Part shown: piece by piece, positions 23,429-35,700 of the stretch | Position numbering within the stretch: position 1 is the stretch's first letter | Layout of the letters: each line of letters starts with the position of its first letter | Source: Episyrphus balteatus | Taxonomy: Eukaryota > Arthropoda > Insecta > Diptera > Syrphidae | Direction of reading: 5' to 3' | DNA length: 64,000 nt | Assembly (NCBI RefSeq): GCF_945859705.1 | Contig: NC_079135.1 | Span: 20,028,501 to 20,092,500, forward strand | Notes under the pieces: generated by a model | What the model saw: the letters and a program-made list of their open reading frames with translations, nothing else | What the model was told of the DNA's origin: nothing | The model's database searches: none | Position numbers and translations under genes: made by a program

Positions 23429-25387
23429 AGTTTTATGTTTTATTGTTATCTTGAGTTGAGTTTGTTTGAAAATCCTATATTTGTCCTTTACTAAACCTAC
23501 GAATATGCATGTTTCTATCGCAAATAAAGTAGCATTAATTAATTTGAATATTTTACACAAAACCCCAGGACAATTACATAATCAAGAATCAAGGTCAAGC
23601 AGCGGTATTAAGTCCTCCACACCAGACAAACTTAACCTTTTCCATTATTATATACATCATCTGGATTAAGTTTTAATTTTAATTATTTAACAAATTAAAC
23701 AATCCACTATATTACGTGTGAATTGCACCACTTTTCCAACACACTAATGAGGCGTTTCAAATCTGAAAAATACACAATGAATAGTCGTTGTCCTTTGTGA
23801 ATATATTCCATACGATGTAGTTATGTTTATATCCATATTCCATGAGAATGTGAATTTATAAAGTAAAGTGAATATTGTGTTGTGTGAAATGGAATGTGAA
23901 GTTTTTATATGATGGTATAAAAACGCTTAGGGGTAACGTACTGCAGCTACTACAGTTCAAGTGAAGAGATGTGATGTCTTTCGTAGAAAAAAAAAAAAAA
24001 AATAAAATCCTTTTCATTCTTTGACTTTTGACAAAAGTTACACTCATTGTTCTATTAACACAAATCCCAAGCGCGTACAATTTTTTTTTTTTGCTTAATT
24101 GTCTCCTTTGAAACTACAAACACAGTCATCAAAGTGAAATAAAAGTGAAAAAAAAAAAAAATGAAAGGATCTAGAAAAAACTACAAACTATATAGCTATC
24201 TACTGAAGAAACGTCGCTTTAAATATTTATTCACACTAGAATGAGCAGAAATATATATAAAAGTTTTTTGGAGACACTAAAATAACGCATACAGACACAT
24301 CATCCCAAAAAAAAAAAAAATAATTTATTTCGAAGAAAAAAAAGAACGAAAGGGAAAACTTTTTCTAACAAATTCAAGTTTTTAAAATCAAATTTTTCAT
24401 CTTTAAATTGTCATTGTTTCTCGGAATTCTTGGGGATGCTTCTGCACTTTTTTTGCGCATCTCGTCTCACAGCATCAACTCAGAATGCAAAAAAAAAGGA
24501 CGCAATGAATATAATTGTTTTTATGAAGTTTTCGTTTTGTACATTTTGTTTTTTTGCTCTTCAACTTTTTTTTTCTTATTCTTTTTTTTTTGTTAATTTT
24601 TATTTTACTTGTGTAGATCATTTTCTGTCTTGGTTAAAAAAAATCACTGAAAACACAAAACAAATTAAATTAAAAAAAAAATGCCCTAGAGAAAGCTTTA
24701 AAAAGAACAAAACAATCTTTGTTTTTTTTTTCGGGTAAATCAAATGAATAAAAAGCGAAAAAACAGCACAAAACGAAAAAATACATAAAAGGAAAGAAAG
24801 TCGTCCTTGACGTTGATGCCAGCAATGAACATTGAAGAACTTTATTTTTTTGATTTGTTTTCTGTGTGAAAAAAAAGTAATTAATAAATTCCCCTGGCAA
24901 GCATTCATTTCATGAAAACTAGCTTCCTGGTTTGCTTTAAAACGTAAACGTGCATATATTTCAGTAAATGTAATTTTTGTATTCAACCAACACACACCTT
25001 TGGTAATTTGATTTCTGGAACTAGCTTTGTTTATAACAATTTGATAATATACAAAATCAATTGTACATAATAAGGGTTTTTCCGAGAAATATATCCTGTG
25101 GTTAGGGATTCAAAGACCATAAATTCTGGAAATCCACAATGTAGGTAATAGTTTTTTTTTTTTTTTATTTTTACCTCGATTTACTATTGCCACTGACTGC
25201 TTCCAAATTAATTTTCTCGCTAGGAAAAAATACAATTTCTTCGAAAATTTAAATTAAAGGGTTTACATAGAATTTATTAACTCTGACAGCAGGTGTTCAA
25301 AACGAATTAAATTTCATTTCAATTTGGAATTATTTTCGGACAAAGTGAATGAAGTTAGAAAATTCAGCTTTGAATTTGAGTGTTTCC
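23429..25387. other. AT-rich DNA with many A/T homopolymers, possible promoter
   Basis: No repeat family is recognised. Poly-A and poly-T runs are dense between 23980 and 24740. The frames at 24408-24738 (plus) and 24618-24995 (minus) are readings of these runs. A promoter-like motif at 23916 is listed separately. Confidence 0.45.
23916..23957 (+). promoter_or_regulatory. Candidate TATA promoter
   Basis: A good TATA box (GGTATAAAAACGC at 23914) is followed about 30-37 bases later by CTACAGTTCAAGTGAAG, which resembles an insect initiator and the start of short 5' leaders. Downstream there is no convincing coding start or donor, so this may be coincidence. Confidence 0.2.
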
Positions 25388-25968
25388 AGATTTTTTACCT
25401 TAAAACTGTTGTACAAAATTAATGGTATAGTTTCGAAACAAAAAATAATATTAATTGATTTTATGAATTTTTATTTCGTAGTTTGAACTATTGGATGAAT
25501 GTTTTTTTTTTTATTTAATACTACATACATCAAATAGGAAATGTCACACCCGTAACATGTTTTTATGTGTCACACCCGTAATAAGGCTAATATTTATGAT
25601 AGTTTTTCGTTATTTTGTGTCTCATTGTGAAAAATATTTCTTTAAGGATATAATATATTAAAAAAAAAAATTAATCTTAACTTTAAAATACACGATGAAA
25701 CATTTTATAGGTACTTTATTAAAGTTTTCTTTGGGAAAATTAAGTGTTAAACTTTTAAATTTGATATTAAAACTTAATTATGCTTCCAATAAATTATTCT
25801 CAATTTTAATAAAGGATACTATTCATTTTACTCAGGACAATGGTCGAATAATTGGTAAAATTATGAATAAAATTGTCACGCCCGTAACGTTTTTTTTTTT
25901 CATGTTATTCATTATCCTCGGAATTTGTCATGAACATAAACAAACTGATTTTATTTTGTTACAGTTTA
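25388..25968 (+). mobile_element. GTCACACCCGTAAC element, copy 2 (581 bp)
   Basis: This copy is colinear with 17461-18048 from AGATTTTTTACCTTAAAACT to TTATTTTGTTACAGTTTA. It keeps the three GTCAC(A/G)CCCGTAA words (near 25543, 25569 and 25876). Its differences are scattered substitutions and small indels. The frame at 25695-25985 is not conserved as a protein between the copies. Confidence 0.8.
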
Positions 25969-26352
25969 ATGCAGACTTTGAATAGGCAACGGAGCATTGT
26001 GGTGATCTTCATAAATTTTGACATCAAAACACACTAGCATCCTGATGAAAATTAATGAATTTTGACACATTGAATTGAATCATTTATTTGCAAAACATGA
26101 TAAGTCCATGATTTTAAATTTTTCAGGAGAAGAAAAAAACGTTCTTTTTTCTTTTGATATGCGTAGAAAAATGTATAAAAAATATATTCTGTAGAACTCT
26201 TGCCTAGCTACAAAATACCGTTTCGTTTTTAATTTTTGGAGCGATAGCTCAAAAGATAAAAAATAGAAACGCTTTTGGACTTATCATACTTTGAAAATAA
26301 ACGGATGTGAAATTAGTTTTTAAATGGATATGCAATTTTGCTTTTAGCCCCA

Positions 26353-27375
26353 CCCAAGTAACAATTTAGCTTTCATAAGGGTCAATGCAAGCTATTTTTT
26401 GGCTTTCATAACAAGAAGGATAGGTCTTATGCAAATCATTTTGGCGCATTTTACCGAAATTGCATAGGACTTTCCTTCACAGGTAATCCACAAGCTAATA
26501 GCTTGTGACATACAGCTTAAAATGGCCTTACGGAGGTCTTCCTGCAGAGGGTTTATCTAATGCACAAACCGGATTACTTGCGTAGGATGTTATAATAAGG
26601 CCTTATAGAAGTTGTTGTAGGTGTTGTAGAAAATGTTGTAGAAAATGCATAAAAAAAAAAGAATTATTTGAATTTTATTTCATTTTTTTTATTTTCTTTT
26701 GATTTTTTCTGTTTTGTATTTTCTACATATTAATTTTATTTATTTTAATTTTTTCCTATTTTGTTTCTTTTCCTTTTTTGGAAATTCCACTGCTTTTTCT
26801 GTTGTTCTGAAATGATGAGAATATTATTTTTATTGAAAAAGAACACAGTTTTTTTTTATTTTCATCACATGGCCCAGCCAGGAATCGATCCCACGTATAT
26901 CTGCATACCAAGCCAGCACCTTACCAGTAGACCATACTCGAATATTAAAGATGAGTGGAAAAAAGGGAGCTAATTGAAACCTCACATAAAAATGCATTGT
27001 TTTTTTCTAAAGCGTTACAAACATTGCATATCTGCAGGATAAGAGCTTTGCATACTTATTGGTGAAAACCATTGCATACTTGAGAGATGAAAACATTGCA
27101 TACTTACAAGAACCTCTTGGAACAGGTCTTATGAAAGCCTTCTGTCACTTGAAAATAGAAAGCTTCTTTAGAACGGTTCAAACAGGTCTTATAAAGGTCT
27201 TCTTTAACTCATATTTACAAGGCTTCTTGTGAACACTTCCAGATAGCCTTAAGGAGACCTCATTTTTTACCAAAATTAAGCCTTTGCTTAAGTAAGCCTT
27301 AAACTAAACGTATACAAACTATAGCTTGCCGAATCGAAGAAAATGGACCCTATGCAAGTAAAATTGTTACTTGGG
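26353..27375. mobile_element. CCCAAGTAACA-TIR element, 1023 bp, with tRNA-like core
   Basis: The left end CCCAAGTAACAATTTAGC and the complemented right end CCCAAGTAACAATTTTACTT are followed on both sides by GCATAGGGTC/TCATAAGGGTC and CAAGCTAT. Inside are short tandem pieces: AACAGGTCTTATGAAAGCC at 27121, repeated at 27181, and CATTGCATACTT twice near 27065. A tRNA-like sequence lies on the minus strand. No transposase frame and no clear target duplication were seen. Confidence 0.8.
26869..26935 (-). other. tRNA-like module with pairing acceptor ends
   Basis: Read on the minus strand, the 5' ATGGTCT can pair with the 3' GGGCCAT (two G-T wobbles), like an acceptor stem. A-box-like TGGTCTACTGGTAAGG and B-box GGATCGATTCC are correctly spaced. 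At 67 bases it is slightly short and its anticodon arm pairs poorly, so I treat it as tRNA-derived sequence in a transposon and not as a functional tRNA gene. Confidence 0.6.
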
Positions 27376-27884
27376 CAGTCTATCAAACAATTGTATTTGA
27401 GAATAAAATACAATGTCCGGACTGCTAATTTAACTTTAAAGTAGCTTTAAACTTAAGATTTTCAGCCATTAATCTAATATACCATTTACATAAAAAGAAG
27501 CTGTTGTTTATTTTCAAAAGATGATAAGTCCGGGACTTATTCTGTTTTTGATGCTAAAAAAATATTTCGCGTAGCTGTAAAATCGGATATAGATGGAGTA
27601 GATAGTTGATATTTTAAAGACAGACGTGGTTATCCCTGGAGTACAAATTTAGTCAAAAAAACGAATTTTGAAAAAAAGTGGACTTATCATGTTTTGCAAA
27701 TAAATGATTCAATTATATAGTAAAAAAAAAAATCATACCTTCTCAAAGAAAAATTTAAAATCTTTTCAATCAAAGGAGTTTTAAATTTTAACTTGGGATA
27801 TTCACTTATATCAAGTAACGTGTTCTTAAAAAAAGAAAAACAATAAAACATGATATTACAATGAAAGAGAATGCAAAAAAAAAT

Positions 27885-28440
27885 TGGGTCTCAAAAGTCT
27901 GTCTGTTCGTTTATCAGGATGTCTATCGGTCTGTATAAGGAGCTGTAGCCTAAACAACTTTTTGGACCCTGTTCATATGGGTTTTTGGAATTAATTTTGC
28001 TGGACCAAAAATAACGGTACCTGTCCTGTCATACACCAATTTTGGAAAAGTTAAATTTTTTTCAAAAACGGCTCATACAATTTTGATCAAACTAGATCAA
28101 GATAAAAACATTTATATTGCCTCAGTAACTTTAAATCAAAATAAAAAAAATGATTTTTTTAAATTTTTTTTTAAATTTTGGTTTTAAGTGCTAATTTTTT
28201 TTTTTAAATTTGTTATAAAAAAAAAAATTAAATAAAACGGTTCTTACAATTTTGATTTTTGTTTTTTATAAAAAACGTTTTAATAAATCACATTGCATAC
28301 TTTTTTGTTGACGAAGGACGAATTTTACGTATACAAAACATATTGGAAATTTTAATATAAAAGTTTTAAAAATTTAAGCAACTTGAATTAATGAGAGCAG
28401 GTTTGTAAAAGTATAGGCAAAGTATAACAGCACTAGATGT
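27885..28440 (+). repeat. Dispersed family D, copy 2 (decayed)
   Basis: Shared landmarks are GTCTGTCTGTTCG (27898), GGAGCTGTAGCCTAAAC (27939), GGAATTAATTTTGCTGGACC (27988) followed by AAAAATAACGGTACCTG, and AGAGCAGG near 28394. Compared with 31.5 and 57.5 kb it has many indels. It is non-coding. Confidence 0.7.
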
Positions 28441-30069
28441 CCAAAAATGCTTAATTTTTTTTTTTTTTGGTAAACTAGTGTAATTTAAGCTTAAAGGTTT
28501 TAGAGTTTAAACGATAAAGGCGCTTTGGGACTTTTTGTGAAATTTTGCGTTTATTTTTTCACACATTAAGATTCTACTTGTTAATTCTGCTCAATTAGAA
28601 ATTGTTGTTTTATAAATATGTTAATGCGTTAATAACGAGGCACTTTATCATTTTATATACATATTATTTTGGCCACAAAAAAAGTACCTATGCCATTTGA
28701 TTTCTTGTATAAAAAGGAATTTTCGAAAAAAAAGAAAGTCATTATTTCATTAGTCATTAAAAAAATATATATATATTTTGTACTAATTATTTCTATCTTC
28801 GTGACCTTTTTTTATTACCTATATATTATATAAATTTTATAAATTTTTTGAAAAAAAGTTGGCACTATTTTTTTTAAACACCTTCAAAAAATCAAAAATT
28901 TTATATAATTCAAATATACACTAGGGTTTCCCAAACGATTCTTTATGATTTTTTTTTTGTTTAAATCCAGATTGGTCGTTTACGAGATTGCCAAAAATAC
29001 CCTTGCAAAATTGCAATTTCATGGGACTATAAATACATATTAAAAAATAATTCCAAATAAATCGCAGTCATGCACTTTGCGTGCAGTTTACTTTTTCAAT
29101 TTATTTCTTTGGATTTGTGGTTTCTTTAATATTTTTGCTTTATGACCATAAGTGATAGTATTTTATAATTGAAATACATTTTTTAATAGTTTTTCATCTT
29201 ACCACCAATATGTCATAAATAAAGGAATTTGTATCCTTGATATTATTCGAAATCGCAGAGCAAAGCAAAGCTGTTTATATTCTCCCCCAAAAAATGTCAC
29301 CAAAATGTTTTTTTTTTTTTTATTTCATACCAACCCCAAATTGCCAACCGAAACATCCGTTTCAAGTTTCCTTCCAGCTATATTCCAGCCAGCCATTATT
29401 TAAAACACCATTTACAAGTAGCAAAAAGTTATTACTTCCATTTCCCCTGGCAGTTTTCGCATTTTAATAAATTGCCACATTAAATATAAAAACTTACAAC
29501 AATTTCATTTGTTAAATCCACGAATGAAAATCAAACCTTATACAAAAAAAAACACAAAAAAAAACTCTCAAAAGGGGGTAAAGCGGCAAAATCCAAGGCT
29601 AAACGCGAAGCTTCAAAAGGATATATAAGAAACCGCACATTCTCCCCCAGGAAGAATATACCCCAAAAAAAAAGGGGTATGGAATGGGCAAAAGAAGAAG
29701 AAGAACGTATTTTTTTCCTGTTTTTATGGCGCCAAGCAAACAATTCGCAATTTTATTTAAAAATAAATTAAAAAAAAAAATAAAATATACAAATTAAAAG
29801 CCGTAAAGAGAACTCTATATATCCATATACTCTCTGCTCTGGTACACACAAAACAAAAAAGGACATTGAACATGAGAAATTGCTTTCACTTAGCCCGTAA
29901 CACGAACGTACTCTCTTATTGCTAACTTTTGACTACAATATATACACAAAAACACTCTTATAACCTTGGTACACACAGAAAAAAAAAAGTATTTTAATTC
30001 GGAAGCTTTGTTTGTGTATATTTTTTTATGTATGCATTCATCTTTTAGTAGTTTTTAACTGGAGAAGGC
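28441..30069. other. AT-rich DNA; part is a decayed inverse copy of family D
   Basis: At 28675-28740 the sequence AAGTACCTATGCCATTTGAT, TTCTTGTATAAAAAGGAATT and TTCGAAAA matches family D in the opposite orientation (compare 57725-57780). From 29230 to 30060 no repeat is seen. That part is less AT-rich and could hold upstream regulatory DNA for the promoter-like motif at 30070. Confidence 0.4.
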
Positions 30070-30131
30070 TATAAAAGTGCCACAGGCACAGCACGTTCTG
30101 ATTACGTTGGATTGGACTCTGCTGCTGGACA
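30070..30131 (+). promoter_or_regulatory. Candidate core promoter (TATA + DPE-like)
   Basis: GGCTATAAAAGTGCC places a consensus TATA box at 30070-30076. About 30 bases later GTTCTGATTACG is a plausible start region. GGACA at 30127-30131 sits about 28 bases further on, where insect promoters carry a downstream promoter element. GTGCCACAGGCAC just after the TATA box is a short palindrome. The next 300 bases hold no clear start codon frame. A non-coding first exon is possible, with a donor-like GTAGGT at about 30438. Confidence 0.3.
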
Positions 30132-31509
30132 GTGGAACGAAGGAATTTAATAAAAAAACATTTTTTTTATATCTGCAAGCACCTTTCTGTCGCCACCGAT
30201 TTGATTTCAAAAAGAAAAAAAAAGGCTAAATCAAATTGAAAAAGCATACAAATCTACATTCTGAAGTTGCAGTCCCCTTTTTTCGATAAAAATTTTTGAA
30301 CAATCAATTCGTTTTCATGCTGAATGCTTATTGCTCTGGTCGTGGAAAATGCAAAATAAATATTACCAATTCAGAAACAATTAAAATGTCAATAGGAGGT
30401 ATGCCATTTTGTAAAAAAAAAAAAAAATATAAACGGGTAGGTACGACTGCAGATATTAATATAAAATCCTTTCTACAAAGCAATAAATCATCCACGAAAT
30501 CAATAGGATAAATTTGCCTTAACCATACCAAACTTGGGTAGCTCTCAGCTCGATTGACCCACCAATATTCCTCCAGAAACTTTTGCCTGGGATCAAGCTA
30601 AGGCCTTTAGCACAACCTCACTTCTTGAAAGCTTATTATTTTAGCTTGCAATATTCTATTTTTATCATGTTTGTACGACATTTAGAAAAAAAAAACTGGA
30701 ATTTTCATAAAAAAAAATAAAAAAAAAAACTTTTTTTCTTCCACTTCGATTTGGTTCATTTTTTTTTTGACAACTTATAATAAATTTTATATCATTGCAA
30801 AGCTTATCATTTCACCTTTAAAAATATGTCTCAACCATATCTGTACGACACCTACAAAAAAAGTTACAATTTTTTAAAGACAACCATGTCAAAATTAAAA
30901 CTGAGATTACGATACTTCAATCACTGGTATCTAGTGTCGGCAAACGATCTGCCACAGGTGTTTTGTACCATATACATACACGTTAAGCGAACGTTAAGCG
31001 AACGTTAAGTGGGGTTAGGTTTTTTCGTTACGAAATTTCTTGATTCGGTCCCTGCGCTCTAAGCCCGCGATAAAATGTATGCAATAGCTTAAAAATGTTT
31101 TGTTTGCAATAACTCAGCAACCAGACATCTAAGAAAGATTAGAGAGACCTTTCTTTTGATGTACCACACGAGATGGATTTGGGGGAAATTTTTTAAAATT
31201 ACTTTTATTTTTTAGACAAGGGGTACCTCTTAGATTTTTTTCAAAAATCTGAAAAAAAATAAATTTGTAATTTTTTTTTTTAGCTAAATTTTAGGCCTGT
31301 TTGCTGTGAATTTAAATTTATCTACCTAAAATAATGAGGTATCTTATAAAATTAAATAGAATCCGTTAAAGTCAAAGTGAACTTCATTACATTTTAATAA
31401 GAATTTTCTTTTTGATAAAATTTAAGCGTATCTGCTAAAAAGATAAAGGTAATAATTGAAATTAAAACAAATTAAAAAAAAATTAAACAAAAATAAAAGG
31501 ATTGTCACA
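30132..31509. other. Mostly unique AT-rich DNA
   Basis: No gene is recognised. A triplet of near-identical CGTTAAGCGAA words lies at 30981-31009. Homopolymer runs dominate 30680-30770. The ORFs at 30296-30511 and 30826-31008 have no recognisable domains. Confidence 0.4.
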
Positions 31510-32285
31510 TTAGAATTTTTACTTGCGATATAGGTACTATATATCAAGTTATGCATTCGTACAAAAAAAAAAGTTGAGATAACATTTTTCCATGACATTA
31601 CGATGGTAGACAATGCCAAAAAAGTTGGTCCCGGAAGTCTGTCTGTCTCTCTGTATAAAGAGCTACAGCCTAAACGGATGGACCGATTAATGTCAAACTT
31701 GGTATGTAGCGTTATTTGGCGACTCTCCAGATTAATTTTCGGAATTAATTTTTTTGGACCAAAAATAACGGTACTTGTCATATGCCGAAACTGCTTACTC
31801 GATTTCAACGAAACATTTTGTGAAGAAGCATTTATATAATTTAAATATAAACCAAAAATAAAATTTTCAAAAAAAATATTTGATATTTTTTTTTTTGAAA
31901 AATCAAATTTTCGAAAACGGGGCATTGAATTTTTTTGGAATTTTGTTCTTAGATGTTGATTAGTGATTTCTACAAAATGGCATACCAATTTTATTTTATA
32001 ACTTTTTTTCCAAAAAATTATTTATACAAAATTAGTTTTTTTAAAAAACGGCTCTAACGATTTTGAAAATTTTTTTTTCTAAAAATTCATGTTAACATAT
32101 CAATCAAAACTGCATACTTGTTTTGGAGGGCAATTCAATTTCAGATTTTATTATTTTTTTTTTAAACGAATTTTATTTATTTTTTCCAAATTTCTATATA
32201 AAAAGTCTTAAATATTTAAGCAACTTTAACTCTAAGAGCAGGTTCGTGCGACCCAGTGGTGCATTTTATTTTATTTTATTTTATT
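31510..32285 (+). repeat. Dispersed family D, copy 3
   Basis: Matches the reverse complement of 57535-58545 in order: GATATAGGTACTATA (31527), GACATTACGATGG (31593), AATGCCAAAAAAGTTGGTCC (31613), a CTGTCTGTCT run, GAGCTACAGCCTAAACGG (31660), a GGACCAAAAATAACGGTACT segment (31756), AAACGGCTCTAACGATTTT (32047) and GTTCGTGCGACCCAGTGG (32242). The 188-codon minus frame at 31422-31988 and the 78-codon plus frame at 31603-31839 are readings of this repeat. Confidence 0.85.
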
Positions 32286-34279
32286 TTAATTCTCTTTGGG
32301 CGTTTAGGTAGAAAAAATTAAGAAGATTTATCTGATTATTTTAAGAAGGCAGCCTTCTTGCCAAAACAACCATGCAGAAATCTGCTTAATTTAATACGGA
32401 TTCTATTTGTTTTAAACATGTATTTTTTTCTCTGTGAGAAACTAAATAACACTAAACCAATTTTAAATAATACCTAGTTGTTCAATAAAAGCCAGTATAA
32501 TATTGTTAAAATAAAGAAACCTATTACTATAATTCGAAATTCAAGCGAAAAAGTCTGCTTACTTTGCAGTATAGCAAATGCTATCCAATTATCTCTGAAT
32601 ATTTTTTGGAATTCAAGTTAATGTTTCCTGAAGTGTTTCAGAGAACTGCCGATTCTATTCTTTTTAAAATCACCATTCAGAATATGCATTTTCAATTAGA
32701 AAACATGTCTCTTTAAAATCAGTATTTTGGTTGTAATTTAAAAAAGTGAAGTGCAAATTCTAATTTCATCATCAAACTTTATTCGAGGGAAAAAATATAA
32801 AAAAACCATAATTTTCTTTCATAAATTTAACGATGGTCGTTTCAAAGAAAAACTCTGGCAAATGTATGTTTTTTTTTTCTTATTAATATTTTTGTTCGTT
32901 TTTGAATTTCCAACTAATTTGCCCAGCTGACAGTTCCAGGGAAACAATTTAGCTCGAGGACTTTACCAGTAAAACGAAATTGCATTAAATTTTTATTTAT
33001 TTTTTTTTTTTGTGTTCAAATTCATTGGGATTCTTTTATTAACTCTGAAATATCTGCTTGTATTCTAAAAGAGCCCAATTCAATCTTAAATGCTTTTAAG
33101 TTAGATTTTTTTTAAGAATTTTGAATTGAAAAAAATTTCTTTATCTCGTCTTTAATTTGTGTCAATGCCTTCTTTCAATTTTTTTCTTCATCTTTTTGTC
33201 TGTTGTCTGTTGTTTTTTTTTTTTTGGATTATTGCAATGTGATTTGAAATGATGATGCTTCTTCTGTGAATGTTAAACCTTTTAAAAAATTCCTTTTGAA
33301 TTAAAAAAAAAAAATTAAAAAGAAATTCAAGGACACTCTTGTTTTAATATCAATTGAACTCAGTAAAAAAAAAAGGACGACACTTTTTTAGTCGTTCTCT
33401 TTTCTTTTATTTTCTCTGGATTTAATGGGTAGCGTGTTGAAATTAAAGGCTCTTGATTTTATTAATGAGGCTTAAAGTCTTTTTTTTTTTTTGTTTGTTT
33501 GTTATTTCTTGTGTCCTTTGTTATGTCACGCCTTGTCAAAGATGCCAAAGGCAGAATTCCTACGTTGATACCCTTTTTTCAATTAAAATGTTTGTAAAAA
33601 GAATTTTTTTTTGTCTGAATTTTTCTGAAATAGGTAGTTGTCCCTAATTATTGAAGAATAGCAATCAAAGCTTTTTGTTAAATAGGAAGGTCAATTATAT
33701 TATGACGTGGTTTTGTAATTATTGTTTTAATTTATTTTCTTAATGAAATAATTGAAAGTAAAAACAAAAACCTTTTCGCTTTTTTCACTTTAATTTCTTT
33801 TAATTTGTTAAATTAATTGATTGTATTAAGTGTCGTCCCCTTTGAAAAATTAAATATTCAAGAATTATTGTTTTATTGAAGTGCACACTTCCTAGGAATG
33901 CGTCATTACGGTTAGAAAATAATAGTCTTAAGAAAGAAGAAAAGTCTTTAGCTTTTCGAAGTAAGTTTGTAACAAATCAACGAAACAACACAAATTAATA
34001 ATTCTAAGATATCTAGAATCTAGAAGAGGGAATGTAAGGCACAACTGTCTGATACGATGTTACTTTTTTAAAAGTTCAAGAGCTTTTTTATACATATAAA
34101 ACATTTTTTATTGTAATAAAAACTAAAAATATAAAATTCTTAAAAAAAAACTTGTTTTTAAGTGAATTTAGGCTTCAAAAAAAGGACGCAACGTGATTTT
34201 TTGTATTAAGATCAAAATTATTAATACGTTTTTTTTTTTTTTTTTAATATTTTGTTAGAAGATAGTTTAAATAAATGAA
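32286..34279. other. AT-rich unique DNA, no gene recognised
   Basis: Plain AT-rich sequence with long T runs (33000-33480). No repeat family, splice-bounded frame or promoter stood out. Confidence 0.5.
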
Positions 34280-34950
34280 GTTGGTATGCTATTTTGAAAT
34301 AATTTATTGGTCCCACCTCAAACCAAATTTTAGAAAAAGTAGTCTTTTTGCGAACTATTGATTTTTTCAGAAAAAAAATAATTTTTTTTATTATTTCAAA
34401 AATTTATTTATTTAATTATTTCAAAAAATTCTTTATAAGAGAACTTTTACATTCAAGAATATTTATTATAAATAGAATTTTGAAGAAATTTCTTAAAAAA
34501 CATATCAAAAATAAAAATATTTTATTTATAAACTCTAAAACATCTAAATGCCATTTAGTTTAGAAAAAAAAACATTTCGTATAACTAAATACAAGTTTTC
34601 ATGTATTAAAAAAAAAGTTTATCAAATTGTATTAAAAAATTAATTTTTTTAGTTGAAATTATTTCTCAAGTCCAAAATTTTTTTTTTTTTTTTTAATATT
34701 TTACCTATTTTTTATTGAAATCGGTTAGGTATTTACGAGTCAGCTGGAAACAAAATGACGGGTATATGCCACGTACCATCAATATCGGTTAAAAAAATAT
34801 TTTATATACCTTCTTCCAATGTTATCCAAAAATATTTAGTATTGTTTTTGAGAAAAGTTACTTTCATTTAGGTTTAAATGGCAGGTACAGTTAATTTTGG
34901 TCCTCAAAATAAAATAATTAAAAACCTAGACGAGCTTCAGGTCGGTATTA
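34280..34950 (-). repeat. Dispersed family D, copy 4 (inverse, decayed)
   Basis: AAGTTGGTATGCTATTTTGA (34279) and GGCAGGTACAGTTAATTTTG followed by GTCCTCAAAATAAAAT (34880) match 57850 and 58253 in the same orientation, with similar spacing. The intervening DNA is heavily diverged. Confidence 0.6.
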
Positions 34951-35199
34951 AAACGTGGACGTAGAAGATAACGGAGGACACAATAAATATTTTTTTAATA
35001 AAAACTATCTTCAACACCAAAAATAAATTTTGTTTTTATTCTTAACCTTTTAAAACTAAATCAAAAAACAAACTTTTTAAGATTTTTCCCAATCGCAAGT
35101 ATCATTATGCAAATGTATGGATTTTTGGCAAACTTGGAAATGACTTTTTGTTTATCATTAACATTGTTTTTACATTCGAATAAATAAATAAAACACTAA

Positions 35200-35700
35200 A
35201 ATAAAAGTGCGTCCCGAAAGTCCATCTGTTTACATAAGGACATCCGACATCCTAAGCGGATAGGTCAATTCTCTTAAAACTTGGTGTCTACAGATGGTCT
35301 TTTGAAATTATTTTCTTAAGACCAAAAGTAACGGTATTTATCAATACCAAATTTAGAAAAGTAAAATTTTTCTCAAAAACCTCAATAAAAAGCTCTATCT
35401 TTTGATGGAATAACTTTTTTTTCGAAAATCATTGCTAAGGGTACCTACAGAACGGTTCTCAATTTCAATGAAATAACAAAGCACTTAAGCACTTTTTTTT
35501 TGAAAAATCAAATTTTTGAAAAAATTTGATTTTGGATTAAAAATTGGGATTTGGATAAAAAATTGTTTATCAAAAAATAGTTTATATATAAACCGTTTTA
35601 TATAACGGTTTCGACTTTTCTTTTCTAAAAATGTATCATATTTGAAGAACTCAATTTTGCATAATTTTTTGGAGCTCGAATACATTTAAGATGATTTTTT
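35200..35700 (+). repeat. Dispersed family D, copy 5 (decayed)
   Basis: GTGCGTCCCGAAAGTCCATC (35207), ATCCTAAGCGGATAGGTCAA (35249), an AACTTGGTG segment and AAGACCAAAAGTAACGGTAT (35318) follow the order seen in copies 2 and 3. The 3' part, with AACGGTTTCG (35604), is recognisable but eroded. Confidence 0.65.

Larger units (their letters stand above)
26071..27714. mobile_element. Palindromic element built from GGACTTATCATGTTTTGCAA motifs, split by a CAAGTAACA element
   Basis: The word AATCATTTATTTGCAAAACA followed by TGATAAGTCC occurs at 26078-26107 and inverted at 27680-27709. An inner, diverged pair occurs at 26277-26302 and 27507-27531. The two pairs are arranged symmetrically around the inserted 26353-27375 element. 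This implies an older ~620 bp inverted-repeat element that later received the insertion. No target duplication was identified. Confidence 0.6.

Noticed and set aside
30981..31020. CGTTAAGCGAA triple followed by GGGGTTAGG, suggestive of telomere-like repeat
   Set aside because: Only three near-copies and a single GTTAGG; not an array.
31422..31988. 188-codon minus-strand ORF, the longest in the window
   Set aside because: It lies across dispersed family D copy 3 and its flank, has no recognised domain, and its ends are low-complexity Phe/Leu/Asn. Treated as a reading of the repeat.
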